The notes: a model not told the origin generated them from the letters alone. A stretch of DNA of 15,137 bases from Prevotellaceae bacterium (GCA_031262265.1 JAISIB010000206.1:1-15137); one strand, 5' to 3'. Counted from the first letter of the stretch, positions 1 to 8,575 are shown. Program-made: numbers and translations.

Positions 1-324
1 GTACAGCCTGTTATAATCGGCGCGGAATCGGTCGATCGCTTCTTTCTGAATACTTATGTCCAAGTCGTAATAGGGTTGAAAGGCAGATACCAAACTATCG
101 CGCTCGTGTTTGACAACGGCCTCGTCCTTATAGATCGGGAAGTCGAAAGTTGCCATCAGTTGTCCGTACTGCCAAGGCTTATTCAACTCGAAATGATAAC
201 TAAACTCGCCGTCGCGCGGCAGGAAATAGGCGATAAACGCCACGGTAGCTGTAAATAGCAGCGATTTCAACAAGAGTTCGCGCAACGAGCGACGCTCTAC
301 ATAGTGTCTAAACAGTTGCATCAT
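1..324 (-). CDS. 7TM-HD family phosphohydrolase, N-terminal 108 residues (3' end outside window)
   Basis: Reading the reverse strand from the ATG at 324 gives 108 codons with no stop, running off the window edge. The product begins with a basic segment, then a hydrophobic segment (about residues 19-32, LLKSLLFTATVAFIAYFLPR), then an extracytoplasmic stretch with KPWQYGQL, FDFPIYKDEAV and LVSAFQPYYDLD. These motifs resemble the N-terminus of Bacteroidales proteins of the 7TM receptor / intracellular HD hydrolase family (PgpH/YqfF-like), whose C-terminal HD domain hydrolyses cyclic dinucleotides such as c-di-AMP in studied members. The HD domain itself is outside the window, so the family call rests only on the N-terminus. 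A second ATG follows directly at 321. The gene is divergent from gltX across 90 bp. Confidence 0.75.
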   Translation of the reverse strand, partial: MMQLFRHYVERRSLRELLLKSLLFTATVAFIAYFLPRDGEFSYHFELNKPWQYGQLMATFDFPIYKDEAVVKHERDSLVSAFQPYYDLDISIQKEAIDRFRADYNRLY

Positions 325-338
325 CGTAGAATTTTCGC

Positions 339-346
339 GAAAAGTA
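339..346 (-). promoter_or_regulatory. Weak -7-like box for the 7TM-HD gene
   Basis: On the minus strand this reads TACTTTTC, one mismatch from TAnnTTTG, 15 bp upstream of the start codon at 324. No -33 TTTG is evident. This is a tentative assignment. Confidence 0.25.
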
Positions 347-379
347 CGAAAAAAAATAATACTATCGGGAAAAAAGGCT

Positions 380-387
380 TACTTTTG
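380..387 (+). promoter_or_regulatory. Bacteroidota-type -7 box, gltX promoter
   Basis: TACTTTTG matches TAnnTTTG exactly and lies 27 bp upstream of the gltX ATG. The -33 element is not recognisable in the A-rich run upstream (349-360). Confidence 0.6.
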
Positions 388-414
388 CGCGTTTTACAGT
401 AAAAGTCAGAAACG

Positions 415-1941
415 ATGACAGACCAACAGGTGAGAGTGCGCTTTGCTCCCAGTCCCACAGGGCCGCTACATATCGGCGGTGTGCGCACCGCTCTTTATAA
501 CTATCTTTTCGCTCGCAAACATCAGGGCAAACTCATACTCCGAATAGAAGACACGGATTCGGCACGCTTCGTTTCCGGTGCCGAAGCATATATAGTGGAA
601 GCGTTCCGCTGGTTAGGTATTACGTTCGATGAAGGTATCGGCACCGACCAAGGGGAATATGGCCCGTATCGTCAATCGGAACGTCGCGAGATTTACCAAA
701 AATACGTCAAGCAACTGCTGGACAAAGGAAAGGCGTATTATGCTTTCGATACGCCCGAAGAATTGGAAGCCAAGCGCAAAGAATATCCCAATTTCCAATA
801 TGACGCATCGACGCGGGACGGAATGTGCAATTCGCTGACGCTTTCGGAGGCGGAAATCTGCCAACTAAAACAACAAAGGAAATACACTGTACGTTTGAAA
901 GTAGAGCCTAATCAAGACGTGACGGTACATGATTTGATTCGCGGCGAAGTTCACGTCAATTCGTCCATTATAGACGATAAAGTGCTCTACAAATCTGCCG
1001 ACGAACTGCCGACTTATCATCTCGCGAATATCGTAGACGACCATTTGATGCGTATCTCGCATGTCATTCGCGGCGAAGAATGGTTGCCGTCGGCTCCGCT
1101 GCACGTCTTGCTCTACCGCGCGTTGGGATGGGAAACCGAGATGCCGCAATTTGCCCACTTACCTCTTCTACTGAAACCCGAAGGAAACGGCAAACTAAGC
1201 AAACGTGATGGTGACAGGTTAGGCTTTCCGGTATTTCCGCTGCAATGGACAGATCCAAAAACGGGCGAGATTTCATCCGGTTATCGTGAGAAAGGTTATT
1301 TACCGGCTGCGGTCATCAATTTTCTGGCTTTCTTAGGATGGAATCCGGGTGGTGAAGAAGAGATATATAGCTTGGATGAGTTGATTTCACTGTTTAGTTT
1401 GGAGCATTGCAGCAAATCAGGCGCCAAATTCGACTACAAAAAAGGAATTTGGTTCAATCATCAGTACATATTGCACAATTCGGACGAGGAAATCGCGCGT
1501 ATGTTCGTGCCCGTATTGCGGGAACACGGCGTACAAGCCCCGTTTGAGCAAGTGACGACGACCGTTCGGCTGATGAAAGACCGCGTGAATTTTGTTCCCG
1601 AGTTATGGGATATCGCCGCATTCTTCTTTATCGCTCCGCAAACCTACGATGAGAAAGCACTTGACAAACTACGAAAAGACGAGCATCTGGTGGAGTACTT
1701 ACAGGAGTTGACGCGCGTATTAACTGCCGTTCAGCCGTCGCAATGGAAAGTAGAGCCGCTTGATGCGCTGTTTCATACGGATATATTCGGTGATCTCCAT
1801 TTCGGCAACCTGATGAAAGCACTTCGTTTGGCTTTGGTCGGCGAATTGAAAGGGCCGGGTATATTCGATTTAATGGAAGCTTTGGGAAAAGCGGAAACAC
1901 TGGTGCGATTACAATACGCCATTGATAGATGGAAATCATGA
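415..1941 (+). CDS. gltX: Glutamyl-tRNA synthetase
   Basis: Class I aminoacyl-tRNA synthetase that charges tRNA-Glu with glutamate in the cytoplasm. At 508 residues it has the normal length of a bacterial GluRS. The HIGH-type signature is at residues 12-22 ([11 protein letters not shown]), followed by YNYLFAR and LRIEDTD; the KMSKS-type loop is KLSKR at 260-264, followed by [19 protein letters not shown], typical of GlxRS, lies between them. The C-terminal third is the helical anticodon-binding part and is intact. The ATG at 415 sits 27 bp behind a good -7 box and gives the conventional N-terminus just before [11 protein letters not shown]. The stop overlaps the proposed waaA start (ATGA at 1938-1941), so the two genes are probably co-transcribed. 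Nothing in the sequence suggests a GlnRS or a non-discriminating oddity beyond the usual bacterial form. Confidence 0.97.
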   Translation: MTDQQVRVRFAPSPTGPLHIGGVRTALYNYLFARKHQGKLILRIEDTDSARFVSGAEAYIVEAFRWLGITFDEGIGTDQGEYGPYRQSERREIYQKYVKQLLDKGKAYYAFDTPEELEAKRKEYPNFQYDASTRDGMCNSLTLSEAEICQLKQQRKYTVRLKVEPNQDVTVHDLIRGEVHVNSSIIDDKVLYKSADELPTYHLANIVDDHLMRISHVIRGEEWLPSAPLHVLLYRALGWETEMPQFAHLPLLLKPEGNGKLSKRDGDRLGFPVFPLQWTDPKTGEISSGYREKGYLPAAVINFLAFLGWNPGGEEEIYSLDELISLFSLEHCSKSGAKFDYKKGIWFNHQYILHNSDEEIARMFVPVLREHGVQAPFEQVTTTVRLMKDRVNFVPELWDIAAFFFIAPQTYDEKALDKLRKDEHLVEYLQELTRVLTAVQPSQWKVEPLDALFHTDIFGDLHFGNLMKALRLALVGELKGPGIFDLMEALGKAETLVRLQYAIDRWKS

Positions 1942-3164
1942 GTATCTTATATAATATAGGCATCTACCTTTACGACGTAGCCGTGCACTTGATGGCACCA
2001 TTTAGCCGCAAACCGCGCAAAATGATGAAAGGCCATTGGGTGGTTTATCGATTGATTCGTCAACAGCGCGAAAAAGATATGCCGTATATCTGGTTTCATG
2101 CAGCCTCTTTGGGGGAGTTTGAACAGGGACGCCCGCTTATCGAACGCATTCGCGCCTTATACCCACACTACCGAATCCTGCTTACTTTCTTTTCGCCGTC
2201 GGGATATGAAGTACGCAAAGATTATCGGGATGCGGACATCGTCTGCTACTTGCCGTTCGACAAGCCACGCAACGTGAAGAAGTTTCTGGATGTCGCCCGT
2301 CCCTGCATGGCTTTCTTTATCAAATATGAATTTTGGAAAAACTACCTCGACGAATTGAATCACCGCTGTATCCCCGCGTATAGTATCTCATCCATTTTCC
2401 GTAGCGACCAAATCTTTTTCCGCTGGTACGGTAGCTTATTCCGAAAAGTACTGCACGATTTCGACCACCTATTTGTGCAAAACGAGTTATCCAAGCGGTA
2501 TCTGGCAACGGTGGGTATCACAAAAACGACCGTCGTCGGAGATACGCGATTTGACCGCGTACTACAAATCAAGGAAGCAGCCAAACCGCTGCCGTTGGTA
2601 GAGCAATTCCAGAACGGCGCACGAACATTGGTCGCCGGTAGTTCGTGGACGCCCGACGAAGATCTTTTTATTCCGTATTTCAATACGCATCCGGAAATAA
2701 AACTTATTATCGCACCGCATGTAATCAGCGAGAACCACTTAGTAGAAATAATAGATAAGCTGGAACGTCCGTACGTGCGTTACAGTAAGGCCACGGAAAA
2801 GAATATTCGCAAGGCTGATTGCTTGATTATCGACTGTTTCGGCTTGCTTTCCTCCATTTATCGATACGGTGCCATCGCATATATCGGCGGCGGCTTCGGC
2901 GACGGCATACATAATACACTGGAAGCGGCCGTTTACAACATACCGGTCATCTTTGGGCCTAAACACGGGAAATTTCTGGAAGCTACGCAGCTGATGGAGC
3001 AAGGCGGTGCGTTCGCTATCAAAAGCGGAACGGAACTTTATGAATTACTTAACCGATTCGTTGCCGAGCCGGAGTTTCTCAAAGACGCGGGCGAATGCGC
3101 CGGACACTATGTGACCGATAATGCCGGTGCTACCGAAAAGATTCTTCAAAAGATTAATTTCTGA
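1938..3164 (+). CDS. waaA: 3-deoxy-D-manno-octulosonic acid (Kdo) transferase
   Basis: Transfers Kdo from CMP-Kdo to lipid A at the inner face of the cytoplasmic membrane, the first core step of LPS assembly. The 408-residue protein has the WaaA N-terminal domain with a hydrophobic anchor (residues 3-21), WFHAASLGE at 52-60 (E60 aligns with the family's catalytic Glu) and FSPSGYE at 85-91. It also has [13 protein letters not shown] at 201-208, AGSSWTPDE, and the C-terminal [14 protein letters not shown] at 317-330 of GT-B fold Kdo transferases. An earlier in-frame ATG at 1929 would add three residues. I prefer 1938 because it forms an ATGA stop-start overlap with gltX and because family members begin close to this LYN-type N-terminus. 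The 3' end overlaps the convergent helicase gene by 11 bp. The product shows that the organism makes Kdo-containing LPS or lipooligosaccharide. Confidence 0.93.
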   Translation: MSILYNIGIYLYDVAVHLMAPFSRKPRKMMKGHWVVYRLIRQQREKDMPYIWFHAASLGEFEQGRPLIERIRALYPHYRILLTFFSPSGYEVRKDYRDADIVCYLPFDKPRNVKKFLDVARPCMAFFIKYEFWKNYLDELNHRCIPAYSISSIFRSDQIFFRWYGSLFRKVLHDFDHLFVQNELSKRYLATVGITKTTVVGDTRFDRVLQIKEAAKPLPLVEQFQNGARTLVAGSSWTPDEDLFIPYFNTHPEIKLIIAPHVISENHLVEIIDKLERPYVRYSKATEKNIRKADCLIIDCFGLLSSIYRYGAIAYIGGGFGDGIHNTLEAAVYNIPVIFGPKHGKFLEATQLMEQGGAFAIKSGTELYELLNRFVAEPEFLKDAGECAGHYVTDNAGATEKILQKINF

Positions 3165-4416
3165 ACGACTTACCTCGTCCCATTCCCTTGGAATGACCTC
3201 CTTGGCGACCGCCTCTTCGATTGCCGTCTCGCCCGCGTCCGGTTGTCTCATGCGAACGTGAACGCGGCTTATAAGCCGGAGCCTCGCCCAATTCTTCGGG
3301 AAGCGGAATCTTATAGACCGCTTTTCCTATGAAATCTTCAATCTGCTTAAAGGAAGTTTGCTCCTTCTCATTGACGAATGTAATAGCCACCCCTTCGTGG
3401 TTGGCACGCGCCGTTCGTCCGATTCTATGGACGTAATCTTCGCTATCACGGGGCACGTCGTAATTGATAACCAACCGGATGTCGTCTATATCAATGCCGC
3501 GCGCCACAATATTCGTCGCTACTAAAATATTGATGCGGCCGGCTTTAAATTCGTGCATGACCGCTTCGCGTTGCGGCTGGTCTAAATCGGAATGCATCTC
3601 ACCGACGTTCAGTTTCAAGGTCTTCAACGCTTTCGTGACCTCTTTTACTTTCAATTTCGACGAAGCAAAGATAATCACGCGGTCGGGCACTTCTTCGGAG
3701 AACAGATGTTGAATGATTCGTAATTTCTGATTTTCGTAACAGATATAGGCCGCCTGCAATATTTTATCTGCCGGCCGCGATACGGCCAACTTAATCTCGA
3801 CAGGCTCGTGAAGGATATGCTGCGCTAACTGCTGAATCTTATCGGGCATCGTGGCTGAGAACATAACCGTTTGCCGTTCGTTCGGCAGCTGTTTTACGAT
3901 TTGCATAATATCATCGTAGAACCCCATGTCGAGCATACGGTCTGCTTCGTCCAACACAAAGAAAGAAACGCGCGACAGATCAACGTATCCTAAACTAAGG
4001 TGCGCCAAAAGACGACCGGGTGTAGCTATTACAACATCCGCACCGAGCATTAGGCCTTTTTTCTGCTGCTCGAACAAAATACCGTCGTTGCCGCCATACA
4101 CAGCTACGCTGGAAGCCGGCATAAAATACGAGAAACCCTCCATTTGCTGGTCTATTTGTTGCGCTAACTCACGCGTCGGAGCCATTATGATACAATTAAT
4201 AGCATCCTCGGGATAGCTACCGCGCGCCAGCCGCTGCAAGATTGGTACAAGAAATGCCGCTGTCTTGCCGGTACCCGTCTGAGCTACGGCAATCACATCC
4301 TTACCTTCCGCAATCAGCGGAATCGCTTTTTCTTGTATCGGCGTACACTCGTCGAAACGCATCGCATCCAATGCTTCCAACAAGCTATCATCTAAATCCA
4401 ATTCGGTAAACTTCAT
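3154..4416 (-). CDS. DEAD-box ATP-dependent RNA helicase, RhlE-like
   Basis: A 420-residue RNA helicase with all core motifs in order: Q motif (FTELDLDD to CTPIQ, residues 3-28), Walker A AQTGTGKT 45-52, PTRELA 80-85, TPGR 132-135, DEAD 156-159, SAT 187-189, IIFASS, VATNIVARGIDI 299-310 and HRIGRTAR 330-337. The two RecA-like domains are followed by a basic, Gly/Arg-rich tail of about 40 residues (from about 378), typical of the RhlE group and likely to bind RNA without specificity. Such proteins remodel ribosome precursors, mRNA or cold-stabilised RNA; the exact target cannot be read here. The gene is monocistronic, convergent with waaA (coding ends overlap at 3154-3164) and divergent from the thioredoxin-like gene, with its own promoter. 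Confidence 0.95.
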   Translation of the reverse strand: MKFTELDLDDSLLEALDAMRFDECTPIQEKAIPLIAEGKDVIAVAQTGTGKTAAFLVPILQRLARGSYPEDAINCIIMAPTRELAQQIDQQMEGFSYFMPASSVAVYGGNDGILFEQQKKGLMLGADVVIATPGRLLAHLSLGYVDLSRVSFFVLDEADRMLDMGFYDDIMQIVKQLPNERQTVMFSATMPDKIQQLAQHILHEPVEIKLAVSRPADKILQAAYICYENQKLRIIQHLFSEEVPDRVIIFASSKLKVKEVTKALKTLKLNVGEMHSDLDQPQREAVMHEFKAGRINILVATNIVARGIDIDDIRLVINYDVPRDSEDYVHRIGRTARANHEGVAITFVNEKEQTSFKQIEDFIGKAVYKIPLPEELGEAPAYKPRSRSHETTGRGRDGNRRGGRQGGHSKGMGRGKSFRN

Positions 4417-4438
4417 ACATCACTGTCTTAACAAGTGG

Positions 4439-4446
4439 CAAAGGTA
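4439..4446 (-). promoter_or_regulatory. -7 box of the DEAD-box helicase promoter
   Basis: The minus strand reads TACCTTTG, a perfect TAnnTTTG and the commonest Bacteroidota form, 22 bp upstream of the ATG at 4416. No clear -33 TTTG was found at the expected distance. Confidence 0.65.
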
Positions 4447-4564
4447 CTATTAAAAAACGCCATAAGTGCGCATTTTATGCTCGTTTTGTGCTAAATAACA
4501 CAAAATTAGCCGCTTTAATATTAACAATTGTAATAGTATTGTATCTTTTACCCCCAAGAGTCCC

Positions 4565-4572
4565 TACCTTTG
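4565..4572 (+). promoter_or_regulatory. -7 box of the thioredoxin-like gene promoter
   Basis: TACCTTTG, an exact TAnnTTTG, 63 bp upstream of the ATG at 4636. A weak -33 candidate ATTG lies at 4538-4541. Transcription would start near 4579 and give a 5' UTR of roughly 55-60 nt. Confidence 0.6.
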
Positions 4573-4635
4573 CAGCCGTTTTGCAGATAAAGGCATGCCA
4601 GAAGGCGCGCCAAGTATTCACTAAAATTTCACTGC

Positions 4636-5142
4636 ATGAAGTATTATGTAAAATGGATTATAGCAATTATTTTTGTCAGTTCTTTTACTTCTTATATCCC
4701 CAAAGGCGTTTCCACTACCGGACTAAGCGTGGGTGACAAGGCTCCCGATTTTCTAATCGAAGCCGCACAGTCGACCGCCGACCGTCCGATGGAACTTTCC
4801 GATTTACGTGGAAAATACGTTTTACTCAGTTTCTGGGCAACTTACGATGCTCCATCCCGCGCACGCAACGCGGGTCTAAATTTCATAACAAACGACCTGC
4901 CTACCGCATTGGAAGTCGTTTCCGTTTCCTTCGATGATTATCGTTCCATTTTCAACGAGACCGTTCGCAACGATCGGCTCACAGCGCACGCTTGCTACCT
5001 TGACACGGCGGGCACGCACTCTTCGCTCTACAAAACATACCGTCTCAATCGCGGTTTCGGCAACTATTTATTGGATGCCGACGGCATTATCGTAGCCAAA
5101 AACGTTTCGAGCGACGAACTCAAAACGTTGATAGGCGGATAA
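4636..5142 (+). CDS. Secreted or membrane-anchored thioredoxin-fold protein lacking the CxxC active site
   Basis: The 168-residue product starts with a basic residue pair and a hydrophobic segment (residues 7-21), a signal peptide or N-terminal membrane anchor without a lipobox Cys, so the rest should face the periplasm. From residue 31 (VGDKAPDF) it follows the TlpA/AhpC-TSA pattern: LSDLRGKYVLLSFWAT, a beta-alpha-beta core with VSVSFDD, and FGNYLLDADGIIV near the end. Where TlpA/ResA proteins have WCxxC, this one reads WATYDAPS at 67-74, so both cysteines are replaced (D71, S74). The usual cis-proline position near FGNY (141-144) also lacks Pro. The only cysteine is C120. It cannot do dithiol chemistry by the usual route; a binding, chaperone or structural role is inference. 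The gene has its own promoter and a terminator 86 bp after the stop. Confidence 0.85.
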   Translation: MKYYVKWIIAIIFVSSFTSYIPKGVSTTGLSVGDKAPDFLIEAAQSTADRPMELSDLRGKYVLLSFWATYDAPSRARNAGLNFITNDLPTALEVVSVSFDDYRSIFNETVRNDRLTAHACYLDTAGTHSSLYKTYRLNRGFGNYLLDADGIIVAKNVSSDELKTLIGG

Positions 5143-5227
5143 CATCCGTCGTATTTTCAACACCCCCGTATTTCACGAAATTATCAAAGCCGAAAAACAA
5201 ATTAAGCTCGTAAGATATTTTGTTTTC

Positions 5228-5260
5228 AAAGCCGGAAAATTTGCTTTCCGGCTTTCTTAT
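5228..5260 (+). terminator. Rho-independent terminator after the thioredoxin-like gene
   Basis: A perfect 11-bp stem, AAAGCCGGAAA (5228-5238) against TTTCCGGCTTT (5245-5255), with a 6-nt loop and a T-rich tail (CTTAT). Its A/T-flanked symmetry would also allow function on the minus strand. It separates the thioredoxin-like gene from rpiB and rules out any rpiB start upstream of it. Confidence 0.85.
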
Positions 5261-5326
5261 TAGCACCCTCTACCAAGAAAATAACACTTTTTCAGGCGTT
5301 AATCAACTACAAACCCGTTTATTTTA

Positions 5327-5334
5327 TACATTTG
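5327..5334 (+). promoter_or_regulatory. -7 box of the rpiB-kinase promoter
   Basis: TACATTTG matches TAnnTTTG and lies 35 bp upstream of the ATG at 5370, downstream of the preceding terminator. It probably drives rpiB together with the coupled kinase gene. Confidence 0.6.
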
Positions 5335-5369
5335 CACCGCATTCAATCTTTTTACGATATAGAAACCTT

Positions 5370-5810
5370 ATGAAATATGACGTTGGACTGGCTGCAGACC
5401 ATGCGGGATTTGAGCTGAAAGAACATGTCAAGCATATCTTGACCGATAGGAAACTAACTATCAAAGATTTCGGTACACACAGCGAGATAAGTTGTGATTA
5501 CGCCGATTTTGCGCATCCATTGGCACTTGCTATCGAAACCGGCGAGTGTGCATGCGGAATTGCTTTCTGCGGAAGCGGCAATGGAATCAATATGACGCTC
5601 AATAAACACCAGCATATTCGGGCTGCCCTTTGCTGGATGCCCGAATTGGCGTCACTTGCCAAACGACACAACGATGCCAATATTCTAGTATTGCCCGGTC
5701 GTTTCGTAACTCCCTATGTGGCCGGACTGATTGTAGACGCTTATTTTAACGCCACCTTTGAAGGCGGACGTCACCAAGCGCGAATCGATAAAATACCCTG
5801 TCAGTTATGA
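5370..5810 (+). CDS. rpiB: Ribose-5-phosphate isomerase B
   Basis: Interconverts ribose 5-phosphate and ribulose 5-phosphate in the non-oxidative pentose phosphate pathway. The 146-residue protein has the RpiB/LacAB signatures: GLAADHAGFELK at 6-17 (D10, H11), DFGTHS at 33-38, CDYADFAHPLA, the catalytic-cysteine loop AFCGSGNGINM at 65-75 (C67) and KRHNDANILVLPGR at 98-111 (H100). The reading frame stays open back to 5220, but that stretch contains the upstream terminator and the promoter, so the ATG at 5370, which gives the canonical N-terminus, is the start. The last four bases overlap the kinase ATG (ATGA at 5807-5810), a sign of translational coupling. A neighbouring allose or galactose operon, which would suggest an AlsB or LacAB role, is absent. 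Confidence 0.95.
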   Translation: MKYDVGLAADHAGFELKEHVKHILTDRKLTIKDFGTHSEISCDYADFAHPLALAIETGECACGIAFCGSGNGINMTLNKHQHIRAALCWMPELASLAKRHNDANILVLPGRFVTPYVAGLIVDAYFNATFEGGRHQARIDKIPCQL

Positions 5811-8425
5811 AAACGAGCACCGTTCGCCTCTGCGTTTTTGCCCTCGCTATGTTGTGCGCCTCTATGGCGTCGGCCGGCGACAGACAGCCTACCTTCAACG
5901 TCCTATACATCCAATCTTACAACTATACGGACTTTTGGAGCGCAACCATGGAGGAAGGCATCAAACAAGGGTTCGCCGACAAACAAATTCGTGTCAATTT
6001 ACACGTAGAATTCCTGAACAGTTGGTTTTGGGCAGCGGAAGGCGAAGAAGCTATGATGCGCCTCAAACTACGTCGGGCGGCCGCCAAAGACATAGACTTG
6101 ATTATCACTTCCAACGACGAGGCTCTCTACTCACTCATGGCGTGCGGCGATTCGTTGCCGTATCAGGTTCCCGTCGTGTACTTTGGCGTAGAATATCCGA
6201 ATGCGCAACTGATGAGTAAATTCCCGAAGATGACGGGATTGGAGTCTCCGCACCGTTTCGACGAGCTATTGAAAACAGCCAAGCAAGTGTTCCCGGATAG
6301 AAAAAACATTTATCTGCTGAGCGAAGATAATATACTGGGACGCCGCTCCATCAACGAGTTCATGAACGCATGGGAGCCTTTCGTACGAGAGAACCCTGCG
6401 TATACGATTCGGCAGTACGATGTGACCAACGACCCGATGACGGTAATCGTCGGCCGTATGCAATTGGCGACGAATGCGCATGAAAACCTAATGATCGTTC
6501 CCTATTGGGGCGTCTTCATGTCATCCGTAGCCAAGGTAACCCGTTTTCCTACTTTCGCGGTCAGTGCGATGGCTATGTCGCAAGGCGCATTCCTTTCGCT
6601 CTCTCCGGATATGCACGAAGATGCGCGTAAAGCTGCGCACATCGCCGCCGACATTCTGAACGGACAGTCGATAAGCTCTATCCCCATGGCCGTTAGCGAC
6701 GAAAAGCCGTTCTACGACAACGCCCAATTGAAGTTCTTCCGTTATCCGCAAGACAAATTACCGGCAGACTCTGTCATACTCCGCCAAAGTTTCTCGGAAA
6801 AATACGGCAAGTATATCATGGCATTTTATATAGTAGTGCTCAGTTTGTTATTGTCCCTCATTGTTTTCCTAATTCACCGGAATCGGCTCGAAGCACGCAA
6901 ACGTACGCAAACGCAGATGCGTCTGCTCGTTCAAAATCACTTGGTGGAGCAACGCAATGAGTTTGATAACATCTTCCACTCCATCAGTGAAGGAATCGTC
7001 ACGTATGATACCCATTTACGTATCACGTTCCTCAATCGTGCGGCGCAGCAAATGCTCGGTGTAAAGGAAACCGTTGAAACCAGCGACACCGAACGTCCCT
7101 TTGAAGGCTTGAACGCCGGCTCGCAGAGCCACATTTATCACGAGCAGAAAGAGATTTTGATAGATATGTTGAAGGACGTGGCAGAGACCGGCCGTTCTAT
7201 TGACATTCCCGACAATTCATACATGCGCAACCGCCTGACAAAAAACTATTTTCCCATAGCGGGAGACATCGTTCCGGTTTTCGTGCGCGGACAACAAACG
7301 GGTATCGTACTCACATTCCGTAATGTTTCGGAAGAAACGAGGGACAAACGGATGTTTAATCTGGCGGTTGACGTAAATCAAATATATCCGCATACATTCG
7401 ACCCCAAGACTATGACGTTTACTTGGCCGGCAAGTTTCTGCGAGCGCATGGGATATGCGAGTACCACCGTCACTCAGCAACAATACTCCGAGAAGGTGCA
7501 TCCAGATGATTTACCCGCAGGAGACGAAGCCTTTATTGCTATGTTGACCGGAAAGGCAGATCGAGGAGATATTATCTATCGTATGAAAAATGCGCAGGGA
7601 GTTTATGAATGGATGGAGTGTCAATTGGTCGTACAACCCGCAGCAATGGAAGACGATAGTATCCTGCTGCTCGGTATCGGGCAGAGCGTGCAACGATTCA
7701 AGGATGCGGAGGACGCTTTGGCCGATGCGCGTGACAAAGCTATGGAGGCCGACCGCCTGAAATCCGCTTTCTTGGCCAACATGAGCCACGAAATTCGTAC
7801 GCCACTCAACTCTATCGTAGGATTCTCTGATATTCTGAAAGACTACAAGATATTTAGTGAAGAAGAGGTAGAGCAGTTTATCGAAACCATCAACAAAAAT
7901 TGTAGCATGCTACTGGTATTGATCAACGACATCCTCGACTTGTCCCGTATCGAATCTTCGGCGTTGGATTTCCATCTGGCTCCTTATTACTTGCCCATTA
8001 TCATGCAGGAGATCTACGATTCACAAGTGCTCAACATGCCGGAAGGCGTACAGTTGATCAAAGAAACTCCCACGAACAGCGATAAAACGATCATTACCGA
8101 CAACGTTCGTTTGAAGCAAGTCATAAACAACTTGATCAACAATGCCGTGAAGTTCACTGCGAACGGTTTCATCAAATTCGGTTATACGGAGGAAGAAGGC
8201 TGGGTGCAGTTCTTCGTACAAGATACCGGTAAGGGAATGTCTGAGGAAGCGCAGAAGCGCGTCTTTGAGCGTTTCTATAAGGAAGATAGCTTTACGCAAG
8301 GCACAGGACTGGGGTTGAGCATCAGCCAGACAATCGTGGGGCGTTTGCGCGGTAGTATCTGGTTGGAAAGCGAATTGGGGAAAGGCACCACATTCTATGT
8401 CCGCTTGCCGGATAAAGCCGAGTAA
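5807..8425 (+). CDS. Sensor histidine kinase with periplasmic substrate-binding-like sensor and two PAS domains
   Basis: An 872-residue membrane kinase. A signal peptide (1-23, ends ASA) precedes a periplasmic domain (about 28-330) beginning FNVLYIQSYNYTDFW; with TSNDEAL (101-107), PVVYFGVEYP and GAFLSL it resembles ABC-type sugar/amino-acid binding-protein folds (ABC_sub_bind-like). One transmembrane helix (337-356) leads to a PAS domain (about 384-510, EGIVTYDTHLRITFLN), then a PAS_3-like domain (about 516-628, YSEKVHPDD). The kinase core follows: HisKA with SAFLANMSHEIRTPLN, phospho-acceptor H661, and HATPase with N box NNLINNAVKF (774-783), G1 DTGKG (806-810) and G2 GTGLGLS (832-838). No receiver domain is fused and no response regulator gene is adjacent, so it is an orphan kinase here. 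The ligand is unknown; the coupling to rpiB hints at a sugar-phosphate or pentose connection, which is inference. Confidence 0.93.
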   Translation: MKTSTVRLCVFALAMLCASMASAGDRQPTFNVLYIQSYNYTDFWSATMEEGIKQGFADKQIRVNLHVEFLNSWFWAAEGEEAMMRLKLRRAAAKDIDLIITSNDEALYSLMACGDSLPYQVPVVYFGVEYPNAQLMSKFPKMTGLESPHRFDELLKTAKQVFPDRKNIYLLSEDNILGRRSINEFMNAWEPFVRENPAYTIRQYDVTNDPMTVIVGRMQLATNAHENLMIVPYWGVFMSSVAKVTRFPTFAVSAMAMSQGAFLSLSPDMHEDARKAAHIAADILNGQSISSIPMAVSDEKPFYDNAQLKFFRYPQDKLPADSVILRQSFSEKYGKYIMAFYIVVLSLLLSLIVFLIHRNRLEARKRTQTQMRLLVQNHLVEQRNEFDNIFHSISEGIVTYDTHLRITFLNRAAQQMLGVKETVETSDTERPFEGLNAGSQSHIYHEQKEILIDMLKDVAETGRSIDIPDNSYMRNRLTKNYFPIAGDIVPVFVRGQQTGIVLTFRNVSEETRDKRMFNLAVDVNQIYPHTFDPKTMTFTWPASFCERMGYASTTVTQQQYSEKVHPDDLPAGDEAFIAMLTGKADRGDIIYRMKNAQGVYEWMECQLVVQPAAMEDDSILLLGIGQSVQRFKDAEDALADARDKAMEADRLKSAFLANMSHEIRTPLNSIVGFSDILKDYKIFSEEEVEQFIETINKNCSMLLVLINDILDLSRIESSALDFHLAPYYLPIIMQEIYDSQVLNMPEGVQLIKETPTNSDKTIITDNVRLKQVINNLINNAVKFTANGFIKFGYTEEEGWVQFFVQDTGKGMSEEAQKRVFERFYKEDSFTQGTGLGLSISQTIVGRLRGSIWLESELGKGTTFYVRLPDKAE

Positions 8426-8434
8426 GCAAAATAA

Positions 8435-8476
8435 GCGCGTTTGTTGTGTCTCTAACGAACGCGCATATTATTTTTT
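8435..8476 (+). terminator. Rho-independent terminator after the histidine kinase gene
   Basis: Stem GCGCGTTTGTT (8435-8445) pairs with AACGAACGCGC (8454-8464) over 11 positions with one G-U wobble and an 8-nt loop. It is followed by ATATTATTTTTT. It closes the rpiB-kinase unit before the inositol operon. Confidence 0.85.
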
Positions 8477-8519
8477 CGCAGTATCTAAATATTTTTTGAA
8501 CGCAGAGAATAACTTTTTG

Positions 8520-8547
8520 ATCGGATATGACTAATTTTGCATCCGAT
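8520..8547 (+). promoter_or_regulatory. Inositol-operon promoter: -7 box inside an inverted repeat
   Basis: TAATTTTG at 8532-8539 matches TAnnTTTG and sits 36 bp upstream of the ATG at 8576. It is flanked by ATCGGAT (8520-8526) and ATCCGAT (8541-8547), perfect 7-bp inverted arms whose centres are 21 bp apart, so the -7 box lies between the half-sites. A repressor bound there would block the promoter; that reading is inference. No convincing -33 box was seen. Confidence 0.5.
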
Positions 8548-8575
8548 TTAATATAATCCTTAAGTAAAAGTGAAA

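Noticed and set aside
4524..4531. ACAATTGT, matching the centre of the palindrome at 13294-13305
   Set aside because: The symmetry does not extend beyond 8 bp, which is expected by chance in AT-rich intergenic DNA.
4488..4736. 82-residue ORF upstream of the thioredoxin-like gene
   Set aside because: It spans the promoter, has no family resemblance and overlaps the real gene out of frame.
5220..5369. Extended N-terminus for rpiB from an ATG at 5220
   Set aside because: This stretch contains the preceding terminator hairpin and the rpiB -7 box, and RpiB proteins begin at the MKYDVGLAADHAG start at 5370.
5758..6219. 153-residue plus-strand ORF overlapping rpiB and the kinase
   Set aside because: Arg-rich, low-complexity translation in another frame of two well-supported genes; a shadow.
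8570..8575. GTG start for ino1
   Set aside because: In frame but adds only two residues; the ATG at 8576 fits family N-termini better.
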